This document shows positions 48,050 through 57,195 of a stretch of DNA of 64,000 nucleotides, in pieces. Origin of the DNA: an uncultured Litoreibacter sp. GTDB lineage: Bacteria > Pseudomonadota > Alphaproteobacteria > Rhodobacterales > Rhodobacteraceae. Position 1 is the first letter of the stretch; each line of letters opens with the position of its first letter. The notes beneath the pieces were generated by a model. It was not told the DNA's origin, searched no databases, and saw nothing but the letters and a program-made list of their open reading frames with translations. The stretch lies in contig CANLOU010000002.1 of assembly GCA_947492995.1 (NCBI GenBank), positions 908,380-972,379 of the forward strand, given 5' to 3'. The position numbers and the translations under genes are program-made.

Positions 48050-49357
48050 ATGGACGAGCCAACATCGCTGATCGACACCGCCTTCTGGCTTACATCGGGG
48101 GCGATCATTTTGCTGCTTGTCATGTCCGCCTTCTTCTCTGGGTCTGAGACAGCTTTGACGGCCGCCTCGCGCGGAAAGTTGCGCTCTCAGGCTGACAAGG
48201 GATCCCCGGGTGCCGAACGCGCGCTGGAAATAACAGAAGACAATGAGCGGCTGATCGGCTCAGTGTTGTTGGGCAACAATCTGGTCAACATCCTTGCCGC
48301 ATCATTGGCGACGGCACTTTTTACAAGGCTCTTCGGCGAGTCCGGCGTTGCCTTGGCAACGCTTGTCATGACCCTTCTTGTGCTGGTCTTCGCAGAGGTG
48401 CTTCCCAAAACCTATGCGATCACTAACGCTGAAACTGCAGCGGCCAAAGTGTCCGCCCCGATTGCAATCGTGGTGCGCGTGTTCGCGCCCGTTGTCAGTG
48501 TCGTGCGCGCTTTGGTGCGACAGATGCTCAAACTTTTTGGCGTTGCGACCGACCCGGACAGCCACTTTTTGTCAGTGCATGAAGAAATCGCAGGCGCTTT
48601 GGAACTTGGGCGTCAGGAAGGCGTGGTCCACAAAGAACATCGAGACCGGCTACTTGGCGCCTTGGACCTCGCGGAACGCGATGTTGAAGAGATCATGCTC
48701 CACCGCTCGGAAATCGAGATGATAAATGTCGAAGACAGCCCAGAGGACATCATCGCTCAGTGCCTAAAGTCGTCCCACACCCGCCTGCCCCTTTACCGCG
48801 ACGAGCCCGAGAACATTGTTGGCGTCTTACACGCCAAGGATCTGCTTCGTGCCGTTGACAAAGCGTTGCGCGGCACCGATGGGCTGACAGGGTCGTTGAA
48901 GGGCTTTGACGTCAGTCAGGTGATGCGCAAACCCTATTTTGTGCCTGAAACCACCACGCTAGAAGAACAGATGCGGCAATTCTTGGCGCAAAGCACCCAT
49001 TTTGCCTTGGTCGTGGACGAGTATGGCAGCTTGCAAGGCCTTATCACGCTTGAAGATATCCTTGAAGAAATCGTCGGCGAAATTACCGACGAATTCGACA
49101 AAGAGGAAGAAAATGCGCTGCAGGCCGGCGCAGATGGCAGCTACGCCATAGAAGGCTCGATGACCATTCGGGACCTCAATCGTCAGATGGATTGGGATCT
49201 GCCGGATGAAGAAGCGAACACTGTCGCGGGGCTTGTTATCCATGAAGCACAATCCATCCCTGACGAGCATCAAGTGTTTAGCTTCCATGGCTACCGTTTT
49301 GAGGTCATTCAGAAGGCCGACAATCGCATTATCAGCCTGAAGGTGCGTCCGCTATGA
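48050..49357 (+). CDS. CNNM/CorC (HlyC/CorC-family) transporter
   Basis: A 435-residue protein. Residues 1-180 are a DUF21 membrane domain with FSGSETALTAASRGKL; residues 200-325 contain two CBS domains (MLHRSEIEMINVEDSPE, HFALVVDEYGSLQGLITLEDILEE); the CorC/HlyC domain is carboxy-terminal. CNNM relatives export Mg2+ or respond to ATP-Mg. ATG at 48050. The nucleoside hydrolase begins within the last codon (ATGA). Confidence 0.92.
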   Translation: MDEPTSLIDTAFWLTSGAIILLLVMSAFFSGSETALTAASRGKLRSQADKGSPGAERALEITEDNERLIGSVLLGNNLVNILAASLATALFTRLFGESGVALATLVMTLLVLVFAEVLPKTYAITNAETAAAKVSAPIAIVVRVFAPVVSVVRALVRQMLKLFGVATDPDSHFLSVHEEIAGALELGRQEGVVHKEHRDRLLGALDLAERDVEEIMLHRSEIEMINVEDSPEDIIAQCLKSSHTRLPLYRDEPENIVGVLHAKDLLRAVDKALRGTDGLTGSLKGFDVSQVMRKPYFVPETTTLEEQMRQFLAQSTHFALVVDEYGSLQGLITLEDILEEIVGEITDEFDKEEENALQAGADGSYAIEGSMTIRDLNRQMDWDLPDEEANTVAGLVIHEAQSIPDEHQVFSFHGYRFEVIQKADNRIISLKVRPL

Positions 49358-50292
49358 CCGCGCGCAAGATCATTATCGACACCGATCCCGGGCAAGACGA
49401 CGCTGTTGCGATCTTGCTTGCGTTAGCGTCCCCGGAATTGGAAGTGCTCGGCATCACAGCCGTCGCCGGCAATGTGCCTTTGTCACTGACCCAGAAAAAC
49501 GCGCTGATTGTATGTGAACTGGCTGGCCGGACCGATGTCGCGGTCTATGCAGGCTGCGATGCACCTTTGACGCGCAAACTGGTGACCGCTGAACATGTCC
49601 ATGGCAAAACCGGGCTTGACGGGCCGCAACTGCCGACGCCCAAGATGGAGCTTCAAGCGGCGCATGCCGTTGAATTCATTATCGAAACGCTTCGGCGCGA
49701 AGATGCGGGCACCGTTACTCTTTGTCCGCTGGGACCTCTGACCAACATCGCGACGGCCTTTCAGCAAGCGCCCGACATCGTGGATCGTGTGCAGGAAATT
49801 GTGCTGATGGGCGGGGCCTATTTTCAAGTGGGCAATATCACCCCGGCAGCAGAATTTAACATCTACGTAGACCCGGAAGCCGCTGATATTGTTTTTAGAT
49901 CCGGCGCTCCAATCGTCGTGATGCCCTTGGACGTCACGCATAAAGCGCTGACCACGCAGCCGCGCGTGGATGCGTTCCGCGCGATGGGCACGGAACCCGG
50001 GCGCATGGTCGCGGAATGGACCGACTTCTTTGAGCGTTTCGACAAGGAAAAATATGGCTCCGAGGGCGCGCCGCTTCATGATCCATGCGTGATCGCCTAT
50101 CTGATACAGCCAAACCTTTTTTCCGGCCGACACATCAATGTCGAGGTGGAAACCCAATCCGAGCTAACACTGGGCATGACAGTTGCCGATTGGTGGCGGG
50201 TAACTGACCGCGTCCCGAATGCCTTGTTTATGGGGCATCTCGATGCAGATGGGTTTTTCGCTCTCTTGACCGACCGGATTGGGCGGCTGTGA
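49354..50292 (+). CDS. Nucleoside hydrolase (IUNH family)
   Basis: Cleaves the N-glycosidic bond of ribonucleosides. A 312-residue protein with the Ca2+-binding start IIIDTDPGQDDAVAILLAL, plus AEFNIYVDPEAADIV and DPCVIAYLI. The metal ligands D10, D14 and D15 are in the conserved positions. Overlaps the CNNM gene by 4 bases. Confidence 0.92.
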   Translation: MTARKIIIDTDPGQDDAVAILLALASPELEVLGITAVAGNVPLSLTQKNALIVCELAGRTDVAVYAGCDAPLTRKLVTAEHVHGKTGLDGPQLPTPKMELQAAHAVEFIIETLRREDAGTVTLCPLGPLTNIATAFQQAPDIVDRVQEIVLMGGAYFQVGNITPAAEFNIYVDPEAADIVFRSGAPIVVMPLDVTHKALTTQPRVDAFRAMGTEPGRMVAEWTDFFERFDKEKYGSEGAPLHDPCVIAYLIQPNLFSGRHINVEVETQSELTLGMTVADWWRVTDRVPNALFMGHLDADGFFALLTDRIGRL

Positions 50293-50344
50293 ACAAGGAC
50301 GCCTCCGTCACGGGTATGCGTCAGGCAACGAATGGAGCGGCGGG

Positions 50345-51757
50345 ATGTTAAAGTTCGACAACAGCTATGCCCGCCTTCCAGAACGGTTTTTTACCCGCAT
50401 GCAAGCACAACCCGTTTCTGCGCCCTCCTTGTTGAAACTGAACGATAATCTAGCTGCTGAGATCGGTCTGGACGCCGATTGGCTCCGCTCAGAGCAAGGC
50501 GTCGCAATGCTGGCAGGGAACGCCCTGCCCGAAGGGGCCGACCCTTTGGCGCAGGTTTATGCTGGGCATCAATTTGGGGGGTGGTCACCACGTCTTGGCG
50601 ATGGCCGGGCCCTTTTGCTAGGCGAAATAGCTGGGGCTGATGGCTCTCACTGGGACATCCAACTGAAAGGATCCGGTCCAACACCCTACTCGCGTGCGGG
50701 TGACGGGCGCGCTTGGTTAGGGCCGGTGCTGCGGGAATACATTATCAGTGAAGCGATGGCTGCGCTGGGCGTGCCAACGACCCGTGCGCTGGCTGCTGTT
50801 TCCACCGGTGACATCGTCTTGCGCGAAGATCGGTTCCCGGGCGCAATCCTTACGCGGGTGGCATCCAGCCATGTCAGGGTTGGCACCTTTCAGTATTTTG
50901 CGTCCCAGCAAGACAGTGATGGCGTCAGAACCTTGTTGAACTTTGCTATCGCGCGCCATTACCCCCAATTGCAGGCAGATGATGCGATTGGGTTTCTGAC
51001 CGCCGTGGTGGAGGCGCAGGCCGCATTGGTCGCTAAATGGATGGGCCTTGGCTTCATTCACGGTGTCATGAACACCGACAACTGCCATGTTGGTGGCCTC
51101 ACCATCGACTATGGACCGTGCGCTTTCATGGATGCCTACAATCCGGCCAAGGTTTTCTCCTCAATTGACCAGTTCGGGCGGTATGCCTATGGCGCTCAGC
51201 CGGAAATATTAGTGTGGAACCTCGCGCAGCTGGCATCGTCGCTTTTGCCTCTGATCGACGATGACATGGATAAAGCCGTTGAGGCGGCGCAGGCCGCGTT
51301 ACACATGTTCGGTCCTGCTTACACGGCACGCTGGCAAGACGTGTTCTTTGCCAAGGTCGGTCTGGCTGAAGGCGGGGACGCCGAGATCACTTTGGTCCAA
51401 GACTTGCTGACGCGGATGTCGGAGAACCAAGCGGACTTCACCTTGACCTTCCGCGGCCTCGCCGACGGCGGTGCGCGAGATCAGTTCGTTGACCCAACCG
51501 CATTTGATGAATGGGCCGCAGCCTGGCGACAAAATTCGCCCGATACAGACCTCATGAACGCGACCAATCCTGCCTTTATCCCCCGCAATCACCAAATTGA
51601 GCTGGCGATCAAGGAAGCCGTCGAAGGTAACCTCAGCCGCGTGAACCGTCTAAACACGGTATTGTCGACGCCCTTCGTCGCGCAAACGGAGCATGCAGAC
51701 CTAATGGCGGCACCTCAGACCCAAGAACTCGTGCATCAGACCTTTTGTGGAACCTAG
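50345..51757 (+). CDS. selO: SelO-type protein AMPylase
   Basis: A 470-residue SelO/YdiU-family pseudokinase that transfers AMP to protein hydroxyl groups. Seen: AQVYAGHQFGGWSPRLGDGRALLLGE, LKGSGPTPYSRAGDGRAWLGPVLREYI, MNTDNCHVGGLTIDYGP. The end QTFCGT carries cysteine where some eukaryotic relatives have selenocysteine. The ATG at 50345 is chosen; the ORF extension to 50279 runs back into the nucleoside hydrolase. Confidence 0.95.
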   Translation: MLKFDNSYARLPERFFTRMQAQPVSAPSLLKLNDNLAAEIGLDADWLRSEQGVAMLAGNALPEGADPLAQVYAGHQFGGWSPRLGDGRALLLGEIAGADGSHWDIQLKGSGPTPYSRAGDGRAWLGPVLREYIISEAMAALGVPTTRALAAVSTGDIVLREDRFPGAILTRVASSHVRVGTFQYFASQQDSDGVRTLLNFAIARHYPQLQADDAIGFLTAVVEAQAALVAKWMGLGFIHGVMNTDNCHVGGLTIDYGPCAFMDAYNPAKVFSSIDQFGRYAYGAQPEILVWNLAQLASSLLPLIDDDMDKAVEAAQAALHMFGPAYTARWQDVFFAKVGLAEGGDAEITLVQDLLTRMSENQADFTLTFRGLADGGARDQFVDPTAFDEWAAAWRQNSPDTDLMNATNPAFIPRNHQIELAIKEAVEGNLSRVNRLNTVLSTPFVAQTEHADLMAAPQTQELVHQTFCGT

Positions 51758-51796
51758 AGCAGGCGTAAGGTCGGCTGAATTGAATTGGGGACCGCA

Positions 51797-53044
51797 ATGG
51801 ACTTTCTACAAATTACGTCGCTGCTGATTGTTCTTGCTGCTGTGTTCGGCGCGCTGAACTACTGGTTTCTGAAGCTGCCCTCTGCGATTGGGATCCTCAT
51901 TGTGTCCCTCATCGCGTCGCTTGTCGTTATGGGGGCGGATTTCGTCTGGCCTGCTTTGGGGATGGCTGACACGGTCCGCGGCGTTGTAACGGGCATAGAT
52001 TTCTCCGAGGCGCTTCTTGAGGGAATGCTGGGGTTGCTGCTGTTTGCTGGTGCCCTCCATGTCAAATTGAACGACCTCAAAGGCGAATGGCGCATCGTCG
52101 CACTTATGGCGACGCTGGGCGTGGCCTTGTCGACCGTCATTGCGGGCGTAGGTTTCAGCTGGATCACCGGCATGCCCCTGTTGGTGGCACTGGTCTTCGG
52201 CTCACTTATTTCTCCGACTGATCCGGTAGCGGTGTTGGGCGTGTTGCGGGCGGCCAATCTTAAGAAATCTATGGAAACCAAGATTGCGGGCGAGAGCCTG
52301 TTCAATGACGGGGTTGGCTATGTTGTGTTTCTGGTGCTGGTCGGCATTGCCTTCCCACACGGAGACGACCATGGCGGAGGCCTGTCAGGCGCAGCGCAGT
52401 TGTTTTTTCAGGAAGCCCTCGGCGGGGCAGCTTTGGGGCTCGGGTTGGGGTATCTGACTTTCAGGATCATGCGTCGGATTAACGAGTATTCATTGGAAGT
52501 CCTTATCACTCTGGCGCTGGCATTTGGCGGCTATTCCCTTGCTGTGTATCTGCATGTCTCCGCGCCGATCATGGCTGTGTGCGCAGGCCTGCTGATTGGC
52601 GACATCGGCACGCAGCACGCGATGTCGGATGAGACCCAGACCTATGTTGATGCCTTTTGGAAGCTGATCGACGAAATTCTGAACGCTGTCCTATTCTTGA
52701 TGATTGGCTTTGAAGTCTTCGCCGTCGCGTTCGATGCAAGCGCTGTGGTCGCTGGCCTCGCGTCGATCTTATTGGCGCTGCTGGCGCGCCTGGCCGCCGT
52801 CGCCATTCCGGTCCTGTTACTCAAGCCATTCCGTGAGTTTTCAGCCGGCGTGATCCCGATCATGACTTGGGGCGGGCTGAAAGGCGGCATCTCGGTTGCC
52901 TTGGCACTGTCATTGCCCGAGGGCGAATGGAAGGCCACAATTCTGACGGCGACCTATGTGGTGGTGATCTTTTCGATAATCGTGCAGGGCCTCACAGTCG
53001 CGCCCCTTGCAAAGCGGCTTGGCCGTGAGCCGGAGTTGATGTGA
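51797..53044 (+). CDS. Cation/proton antiporter (CPA1/NhaP type)
   Basis: A 415-residue membrane protein of 11-12 segments. The CPA1 signature FGSLISPTDPVAVLGVLRAANL, with the ion-binding aspartate region, is followed by KIAGESLFNDGVGYVVFLVL, containing the ND pair of NhaP. Na+ or K+ exchange for H+ is inferred. ATG at 51797. A CorA-type gene starts in its last codon, so they form an operon. Confidence 0.9.
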   Translation: MDFLQITSLLIVLAAVFGALNYWFLKLPSAIGILIVSLIASLVVMGADFVWPALGMADTVRGVVTGIDFSEALLEGMLGLLLFAGALHVKLNDLKGEWRIVALMATLGVALSTVIAGVGFSWITGMPLLVALVFGSLISPTDPVAVLGVLRAANLKKSMETKIAGESLFNDGVGYVVFLVLVGIAFPHGDDHGGGLSGAAQLFFQEALGGAALGLGLGYLTFRIMRRINEYSLEVLITLALAFGGYSLAVYLHVSAPIMAVCAGLLIGDIGTQHAMSDETQTYVDAFWKLIDEILNAVLFLMIGFEVFAVAFDASAVVAGLASILLALLARLAAVAIPVLLLKPFREFSAGVIPIMTWGGLKGGISVALALSLPEGEWKATILTATYVVVIFSIIVQGLTVAPLAKRLGREPELM

Positions 53045-54030
53045 TGCCAAATTGGGAACCAAACGATGCGGCAGACGTTCCAAGGCCCGTTTCGGCGCTG
53101 GATGTCTTTGCTGATGGTCGCGCGGAACGCGTCAACGACCTCAGCCCCACGCCACAAGACGGGGCTGCGTATAGATGGCTGCATTTCGATATGCGAGACC
53201 CATCTTTGAAGGCTTGGATGACGGCCCACCTGCCCCACATCCCAGCCCTTGCGATGCTTCAGACAGAAACGCGCCCTCGGTCAAACATGTTTCATGATGG
53301 GCTGCTCATCAATCTGCGGGCGATCAATCTTAACGCCGGTGAGGAGGAGGACGACATGGTCTCCTTGCGCATGTGGATGACCGGCACGCTTCTAGTCACG
53401 GCAAGGTTCAGGCGGCTTTTTTCCATCGAAGAACTTCGCACACGTCTGCTGGAAGGCCACGCCCCAGCCAATCCGGGCGCATTGGTGGCCCAAATCTGTC
53501 ACGGGCTGACAAACCGTATCGAGGAAGTCTCGCTGCGGCTGGAAGATCAGGCAGACGGGCTTGAAGACGGTCTTTTGGACGACGGGACCGTGGATGCCAA
53601 TGAATTGGCTGCAACACGGCGAAAAGCGATCCGGCTTCGGCGCCATATTATCCCATCCCGAGACGCAATGCATGTGCTGGCCTCTCCTGAAGTGTCGCAG
53701 ATTGCAGAGCAAGAAAGCGCCCTTTTGCGAGAAAGCGCAAACCGCATGGATCGCAGCGTCGAAGAAATCGTCGCGGTCGGTGACCGATTGACGGCTGTGG
53801 CCGACCAACTGGACGCGCTGAGCGCCGCACGGATCGGGCGGAACTCCTATGTGTTGTCCATCGTGGCGGCAATCTTCCTGCCGTTGGGTTTCTTGACAGG
53901 GCTGTTCGGGATGAATGTCGGCGGCCTGCCATGGTCTGACTGGGATAGCGGGTTCTTGGCGTTGTCAGGCGTGATGGCGCTTATTGGCGTCGGGCTTTAC
54001 GTGCTGTTTCGAGCCAAAAAATGGTTTTAA
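53044..54030 (+). CDS. CorA/ZntB-type metal transporter
   Basis: A 328-residue CorA-superfamily protein. Cytoplasmic domain (about 1-255) and two carboxy-terminal membrane segments with the selectivity loop GFLTGLFGMNVGGLPW. The GMN motif is typical. The loop suits ZntB-like zinc/proton transport as much as Mg2+. The ATG at 53044 (TGATG) overlaps the antiporter stop; a GTG at 53041 is an alternative. Confidence 0.9.
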   Translation: MPNWEPNDAADVPRPVSALDVFADGRAERVNDLSPTPQDGAAYRWLHFDMRDPSLKAWMTAHLPHIPALAMLQTETRPRSNMFHDGLLINLRAINLNAGEEEDDMVSLRMWMTGTLLVTARFRRLFSIEELRTRLLEGHAPANPGALVAQICHGLTNRIEEVSLRLEDQADGLEDGLLDDGTVDANELAATRRKAIRLRRHIIPSRDAMHVLASPEVSQIAEQESALLRESANRMDRSVEEIVAVGDRLTAVADQLDALSAARIGRNSYVLSIVAAIFLPLGFLTGLFGMNVGGLPWSDWDSGFLALSGVMALIGVGLYVLFRAKKWF

Positions 54031-54131
54031 TCCCCTGACCTAAACGCTTCCGCCACGCATCACATTGCAAACCCGCCCCACCTACCCCATTTTCAAGGGT
54101 GAAGGGCAGCATGCCGTATTGGGAGAAAAAA

Positions 54132-54809
54132 ATGTCACTAATGAATATGGTCACCAAAGTAGCCATCGGCTTTGCGATTGCGAAGGGCGTGAACGCTGTA
54201 CAAAAATCCGGCGGTATTGGGAAAATGATGGAAGGCCTTAAGGGCGGTGCCGGAGGCGCAGCAACTGGCGGCGCGGTGAGTGGATCAAGTGGCGGGCTGG
54301 GCGGAATGCTTGGCAATTTAGGTGGTGCCGGAGGCGCTGGCGGCATCGGCGGATTGCTTGGTGGATTGGCCGCTGCCCGTGGCGGAGACACCGGCGGCGG
54401 CGACAGCCTTGAGGATTTGTTGAGCCGCGACACTCCGAAAGAGGAACCACCGGTTGAAGAAAGCGCTGGGTTGATGATCCGCGCGATGGTGATGGCCGCG
54501 CGCTGCGACGGTGAGATTGACGCCAACGAACGCGAGACGCTGATGGCCACGATTGGTGAGGATGCGACGCCCGAGGACATGTCCTTCGTACGCGCCGCGA
54601 TGGACGCTCCGGTCAGCGCGCGCACTCTGGCAGATGATACGCCGCAGGGTCTGGAAACGCAGGTCTATTCGATGTCGGTAATGGCGATCGAACCCGACCA
54701 CCCGGAAGAAGCAAAATACCTGCATGAGTTGGCGACCGCTTTGGGTATTGGTCAGGCAACCGTCAACGAAATCCATGACAGTTTTGGCGTTCAGCGGCTC
54801 TATAGCTGA
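54132..54809 (+). CDS. DUF533/TerB-like protein
   Basis: A 225-residue protein. An amphipathic start (MSLMNMVTKVAIGFAIAKGVNAV) and a glycine-rich linker (residues 50-95) precede a TerB/DUF533-like helical domain: AGLMIRAMVMAARCDGEIDANERETLMATIG and LHELATALGIGQATVNEIHDSFG. YebE is a homolog; function unknown. The ATG at 54132 has GGGAG upstream. Confidence 0.78.
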   Translation: MSLMNMVTKVAIGFAIAKGVNAVQKSGGIGKMMEGLKGGAGGAATGGAVSGSSGGLGGMLGNLGGAGGAGGIGGLLGGLAAARGGDTGGGDSLEDLLSRDTPKEEPPVEESAGLMIRAMVMAARCDGEIDANERETLMATIGEDATPEDMSFVRAAMDAPVSARTLADDTPQGLETQVYSMSVMAIEPDHPEEAKYLHELATALGIGQATVNEIHDSFGVQRLYS

Positions 54810-54827
54810 CTTAACAAACACCTAAGG

Positions 54828-54858
54828 AGGAAAGGTAACGCGCTGCGCCGCCTTTCCT
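54828..54858. other. Inverted repeat between the DUF533 and helicase genes, possible terminator
   Basis: AGGAAAGG at 54828-54835 and CCTTTCCT at 54851-54858 enclose a GC-rich loop. There is no T-run on either strand, so an intrinsic-terminator role is doubtful. Confidence 0.3.
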
Positions 54859-54922
54859 TCAAGATATTTCCACCATCGGTTCTTTCACGGAAGCCCTGAA
54901 AGGCCCCACGGTCACGCGTTAC

Positions 54923-56245
54923 CTAGGCCGCCTGAGAAGGCCCCTGCCCGCGACGACGTCTGTTGCGACGGCGTTTCGGTGCTCCGGACGGTTTGTCGCC
55001 TTGCGGCTTACCTTGTCCCCGCGCGCCGCCCTTCGGGCCGCCTCGCCCGCGTCCGCCTCCACCGCCGCGGTTTCCACCGCCGCCGCGTTTAGGCTTGTCT
55101 TCTTCCTCAGCCGGGGACCAACGACGCCCTCCGGCCACAGGGACCTGCATTTTCAGCACCTTTTCGATGTCTTTCATCTCGGACATCTCATCTGGGGCGC
55201 AAAAGGCAACTGCTTCACCCTCTTTGCCCGCCCGCGCGGTACGACCAATGCGGTGCACGTAATTCTCGGGGACGTTCGGCAGGTCAAAATTGTAGACAAA
55301 AGCCACATCTGGAATGTCGATACCTCGTGCCGCGACGTCGGTCGCAACAAGTATCTTTATCTCGCCAGATTTGAACGCCGCCAATGAACGGTCCCGTTGG
55401 TTTTGTGACTTGTTGCCATGGATAGAACCGACTCCGAAGCCTTTCTTTTCCAAGAGCTTTTTCAACTTTTCTGCACCATGCTTGGTGCGAGAGAAAACCA
55501 GCGCCAACTCGTCTTTGTGCTTGTCCAACAACTCGACCAACAAGTCATTCTTGGCAGCCTTTGCGACGTAATGAACAGATTGCGTGATCTTGTCCGCAGT
55601 CTTGCCGGGACGCGCTACCTGCACTTTGCGCGGATGATCGAGATAAGTCGCAGCCAGCTCTTCCATCAGCTTGGGCATTGTGGCCGAAAACAGCAGCGTT
55701 TGGCGTTTTTCAGGCAGGACCTTCGCGATTTGGCGCAGCGCATGGATAAAGCCCATATCCAGCATCTGGTCTGCTTCATCCAGCACCAGATACTCAGCAT
55801 CTTTCAACGTGACTGCCCCCTGCTCCATCAAGTCGATCAAACGTCCGGGGGTGGCGACCAAAATATCCGTGCCCCGCTCCAGCGCTTTGCGCTGGGGGTT
55901 CATGGAGAGGCCGCCTACGACCATGTTAATTTTCAAATGTCCGCCGCCTTGAAACATTTTCAGGTTGTCCTGAATTTGCTTCGCCAGCTCACGCGTTGGC
56001 GCAAGAATCAGGGCGCGGACGGTTTTGGGGTCCGGCTTGGTCCCAATTTTTATGAGGTTGTGGATGATGGGCAAACCAAAGGCCAGCGTCTTGCCGGTGC
56101 CGGTCTGCGCAAGGCCCATCACGTCACGGCCAGAGAGCACAATCGGGATGGCTTCTTCCTGGATCGGAGTGGGGTCTATGATGTTGTTTTCAGTCAGTTT
56201 TTGACCAAGTTTGGGTGCCACACCCAAAGCTTCGAATTTATTCAA
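54923..56245 (-). CDS. DEAD-box ATP-dependent RNA helicase
   Basis: A 440-residue helicase (RhlE/DbpA-like). Motifs: Q-motif FEALGVAPKLGQKL and PTPIQEEAIP, I (AQTGTGKT), Ia (PTRELAKQI), II (VLDEADQML), III (FSATMP), VI (YVHRIGRTARAGKEG). The carboxy terminus is rich in Arg-Gly-Lys. No ATG gives the family start; a TTG at 56245 with AAAGGA upstream is proposed (MNKFEAL). A second in-frame TTG lies at 56260. Probably a cold-shock or ribosome-assembly helicase. Confidence 0.9.
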   Translation of the reverse strand: MNKFEALGVAPKLGQKLTENNIIDPTPIQEEAIPIVLSGRDVMGLAQTGTGKTLAFGLPIIHNLIKIGTKPDPKTVRALILAPTRELAKQIQDNLKMFQGGGHLKINMVVGGLSMNPQRKALERGTDILVATPGRLIDLMEQGAVTLKDAEYLVLDEADQMLDMGFIHALRQIAKVLPEKRQTLLFSATMPKLMEELAATYLDHPRKVQVARPGKTADKITQSVHYVAKAAKNDLLVELLDKHKDELALVFSRTKHGAEKLKKLLEKKGFGVGSIHGNKSQNQRDRSLAAFKSGEIKILVATDVAARGIDIPDVAFVYNFDLPNVPENYVHRIGRTARAGKEGEAVAFCAPDEMSEMKDIEKVLKMQVPVAGGRRWSPAEEEDKPKRGGGGNRGGGGGRGRGGPKGGARGQGKPQGDKPSGAPKRRRNRRRRGQGPSQAA

Positions 56246-56525
56246 GACATGTCCTTTCAAGACATGGGAAACCTCCCCCAACAACGGGGTCGGATCGCGT
56301 TACATAGGGTGCGGAACGGCGTGTTCCGCCGGACCCTTTCGCGTGAAAAACGGGAACGTTTTGCGACGCTGTGCTTGAACCCTTGGCAGGTCTCACGCGG
56401 CACGTTTGGCGTCGTCTTGTGGGGGAAGTGACTGTTCGAGGGGCTTAAGTCAATGGGGCCGCTGCCTTTTTTGGGTGGTGATGCAACACCGACTGCGCTT
56501 AAATGTGGCAAAGACGGAGGGGCAT

Positions 56526-56939
56526 ATGGCGTCCACATTGATCGAGCGGTCGGCCCAGAAGGGCTTGAGGATGACGGGGCAACGCGTTGTTATCGCTCAA
56601 GTTTTGGAAGATGCGCAGGACCATCCCGATGTCGAGGAACTGCACAAACGGGCGGCGGCGATTGACGCCAATATCTCGATTGCGACGGTCTACCGCACCG
56701 TTAAGCTTTTCGAGGAAGCGGGATTGCTGGAGCGGCTGGAATTTGGCGACGGGCGGGCGCGCTACGAGGACGCGGAACGCGACCACCATGACCACCTGAT
56801 CGACATGCAAAGCGGTGAAATCATTGAATTTGTTGACCCCGAGATCGAAGAGCTGCAAGAGCGCATCGCCGCGCGGCTGGGCTATCAATTGAAGGGCCAC
56901 CGGCTGGAACTTTACGGCGTTAAGTTACCAAAGTCTTAA
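56526..56939 (+). CDS. fur: Fur-family metal-dependent regulator
   Basis: A 137-residue Fur-superfamily regulator. Winged helix (residues 15-85: GLRMTGQRVVIAQVLEDA, NISIATVYRTVKLFEEAG) and a metal-binding domain with ERDHHDHLIDMQSGEIIEF. The missing CxxC zinc sites and the HHDHLI motif suit alphaproteobacterial Fur/Mur, which respond to iron or manganese; Irr is less likely. ATG at 56526 with GGAGGGG upstream. Confidence 0.88.
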   Translation: MASTLIERSAQKGLRMTGQRVVIAQVLEDAQDHPDVEELHKRAAAIDANISIATVYRTVKLFEEAGLLERLEFGDGRARYEDAERDHHDHLIDMQSGEIIEFVDPEIEELQERIAARLGYQLKGHRLELYGVKLPKS

Positions 56940-56940
56940 A

Positions 56941-56973
56941 TGTGTATTTCATGTGTATTTCATATGTATTGCG
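56941..56973. repeat. Short tandem repeat after the Fur gene
   Basis: TGTGTATTTCA occurs twice in tandem at 56941-56951 and 56952-56962, followed by the related TATGTATTGCG. It lies immediately after the fur stop; the rest of the 256-base interval to 57195 has no supported gene. Confidence 0.7.
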
Positions 56974-57195
56974 TGTGGCTCCGAAGCGGACCTAAACAAC
57001 GTTAACCTTTGAATTTTGGGACCAAAGCATCCCCCGCTAACGGCAACGCCCCGAATAGTCGGTCAGATGCATTGACCTGCTTTGAAGAAACGCAGCTGAT
57101 TGCTGTGCGCAACACGCCAGAGGTCTGCGGTTGTGGCGTGCGCCTTGCCAAAAGGTGATGACAGCTTTCAGCAAGGCGGCGCACTGCAGTTACGG

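Noticed and set aside
51500..51757. Selenocysteine in SelO
   Set aside because: The C-terminal motif has an ordinary cysteine codon (TGT) and a normal stop; there is no in-frame TGA.
57002..57184. Minus-strand ORF of 60 codons between fur and mcl
   Set aside because: No ribosome-binding site and no recognisable family; composition looks like intergenic DNA.
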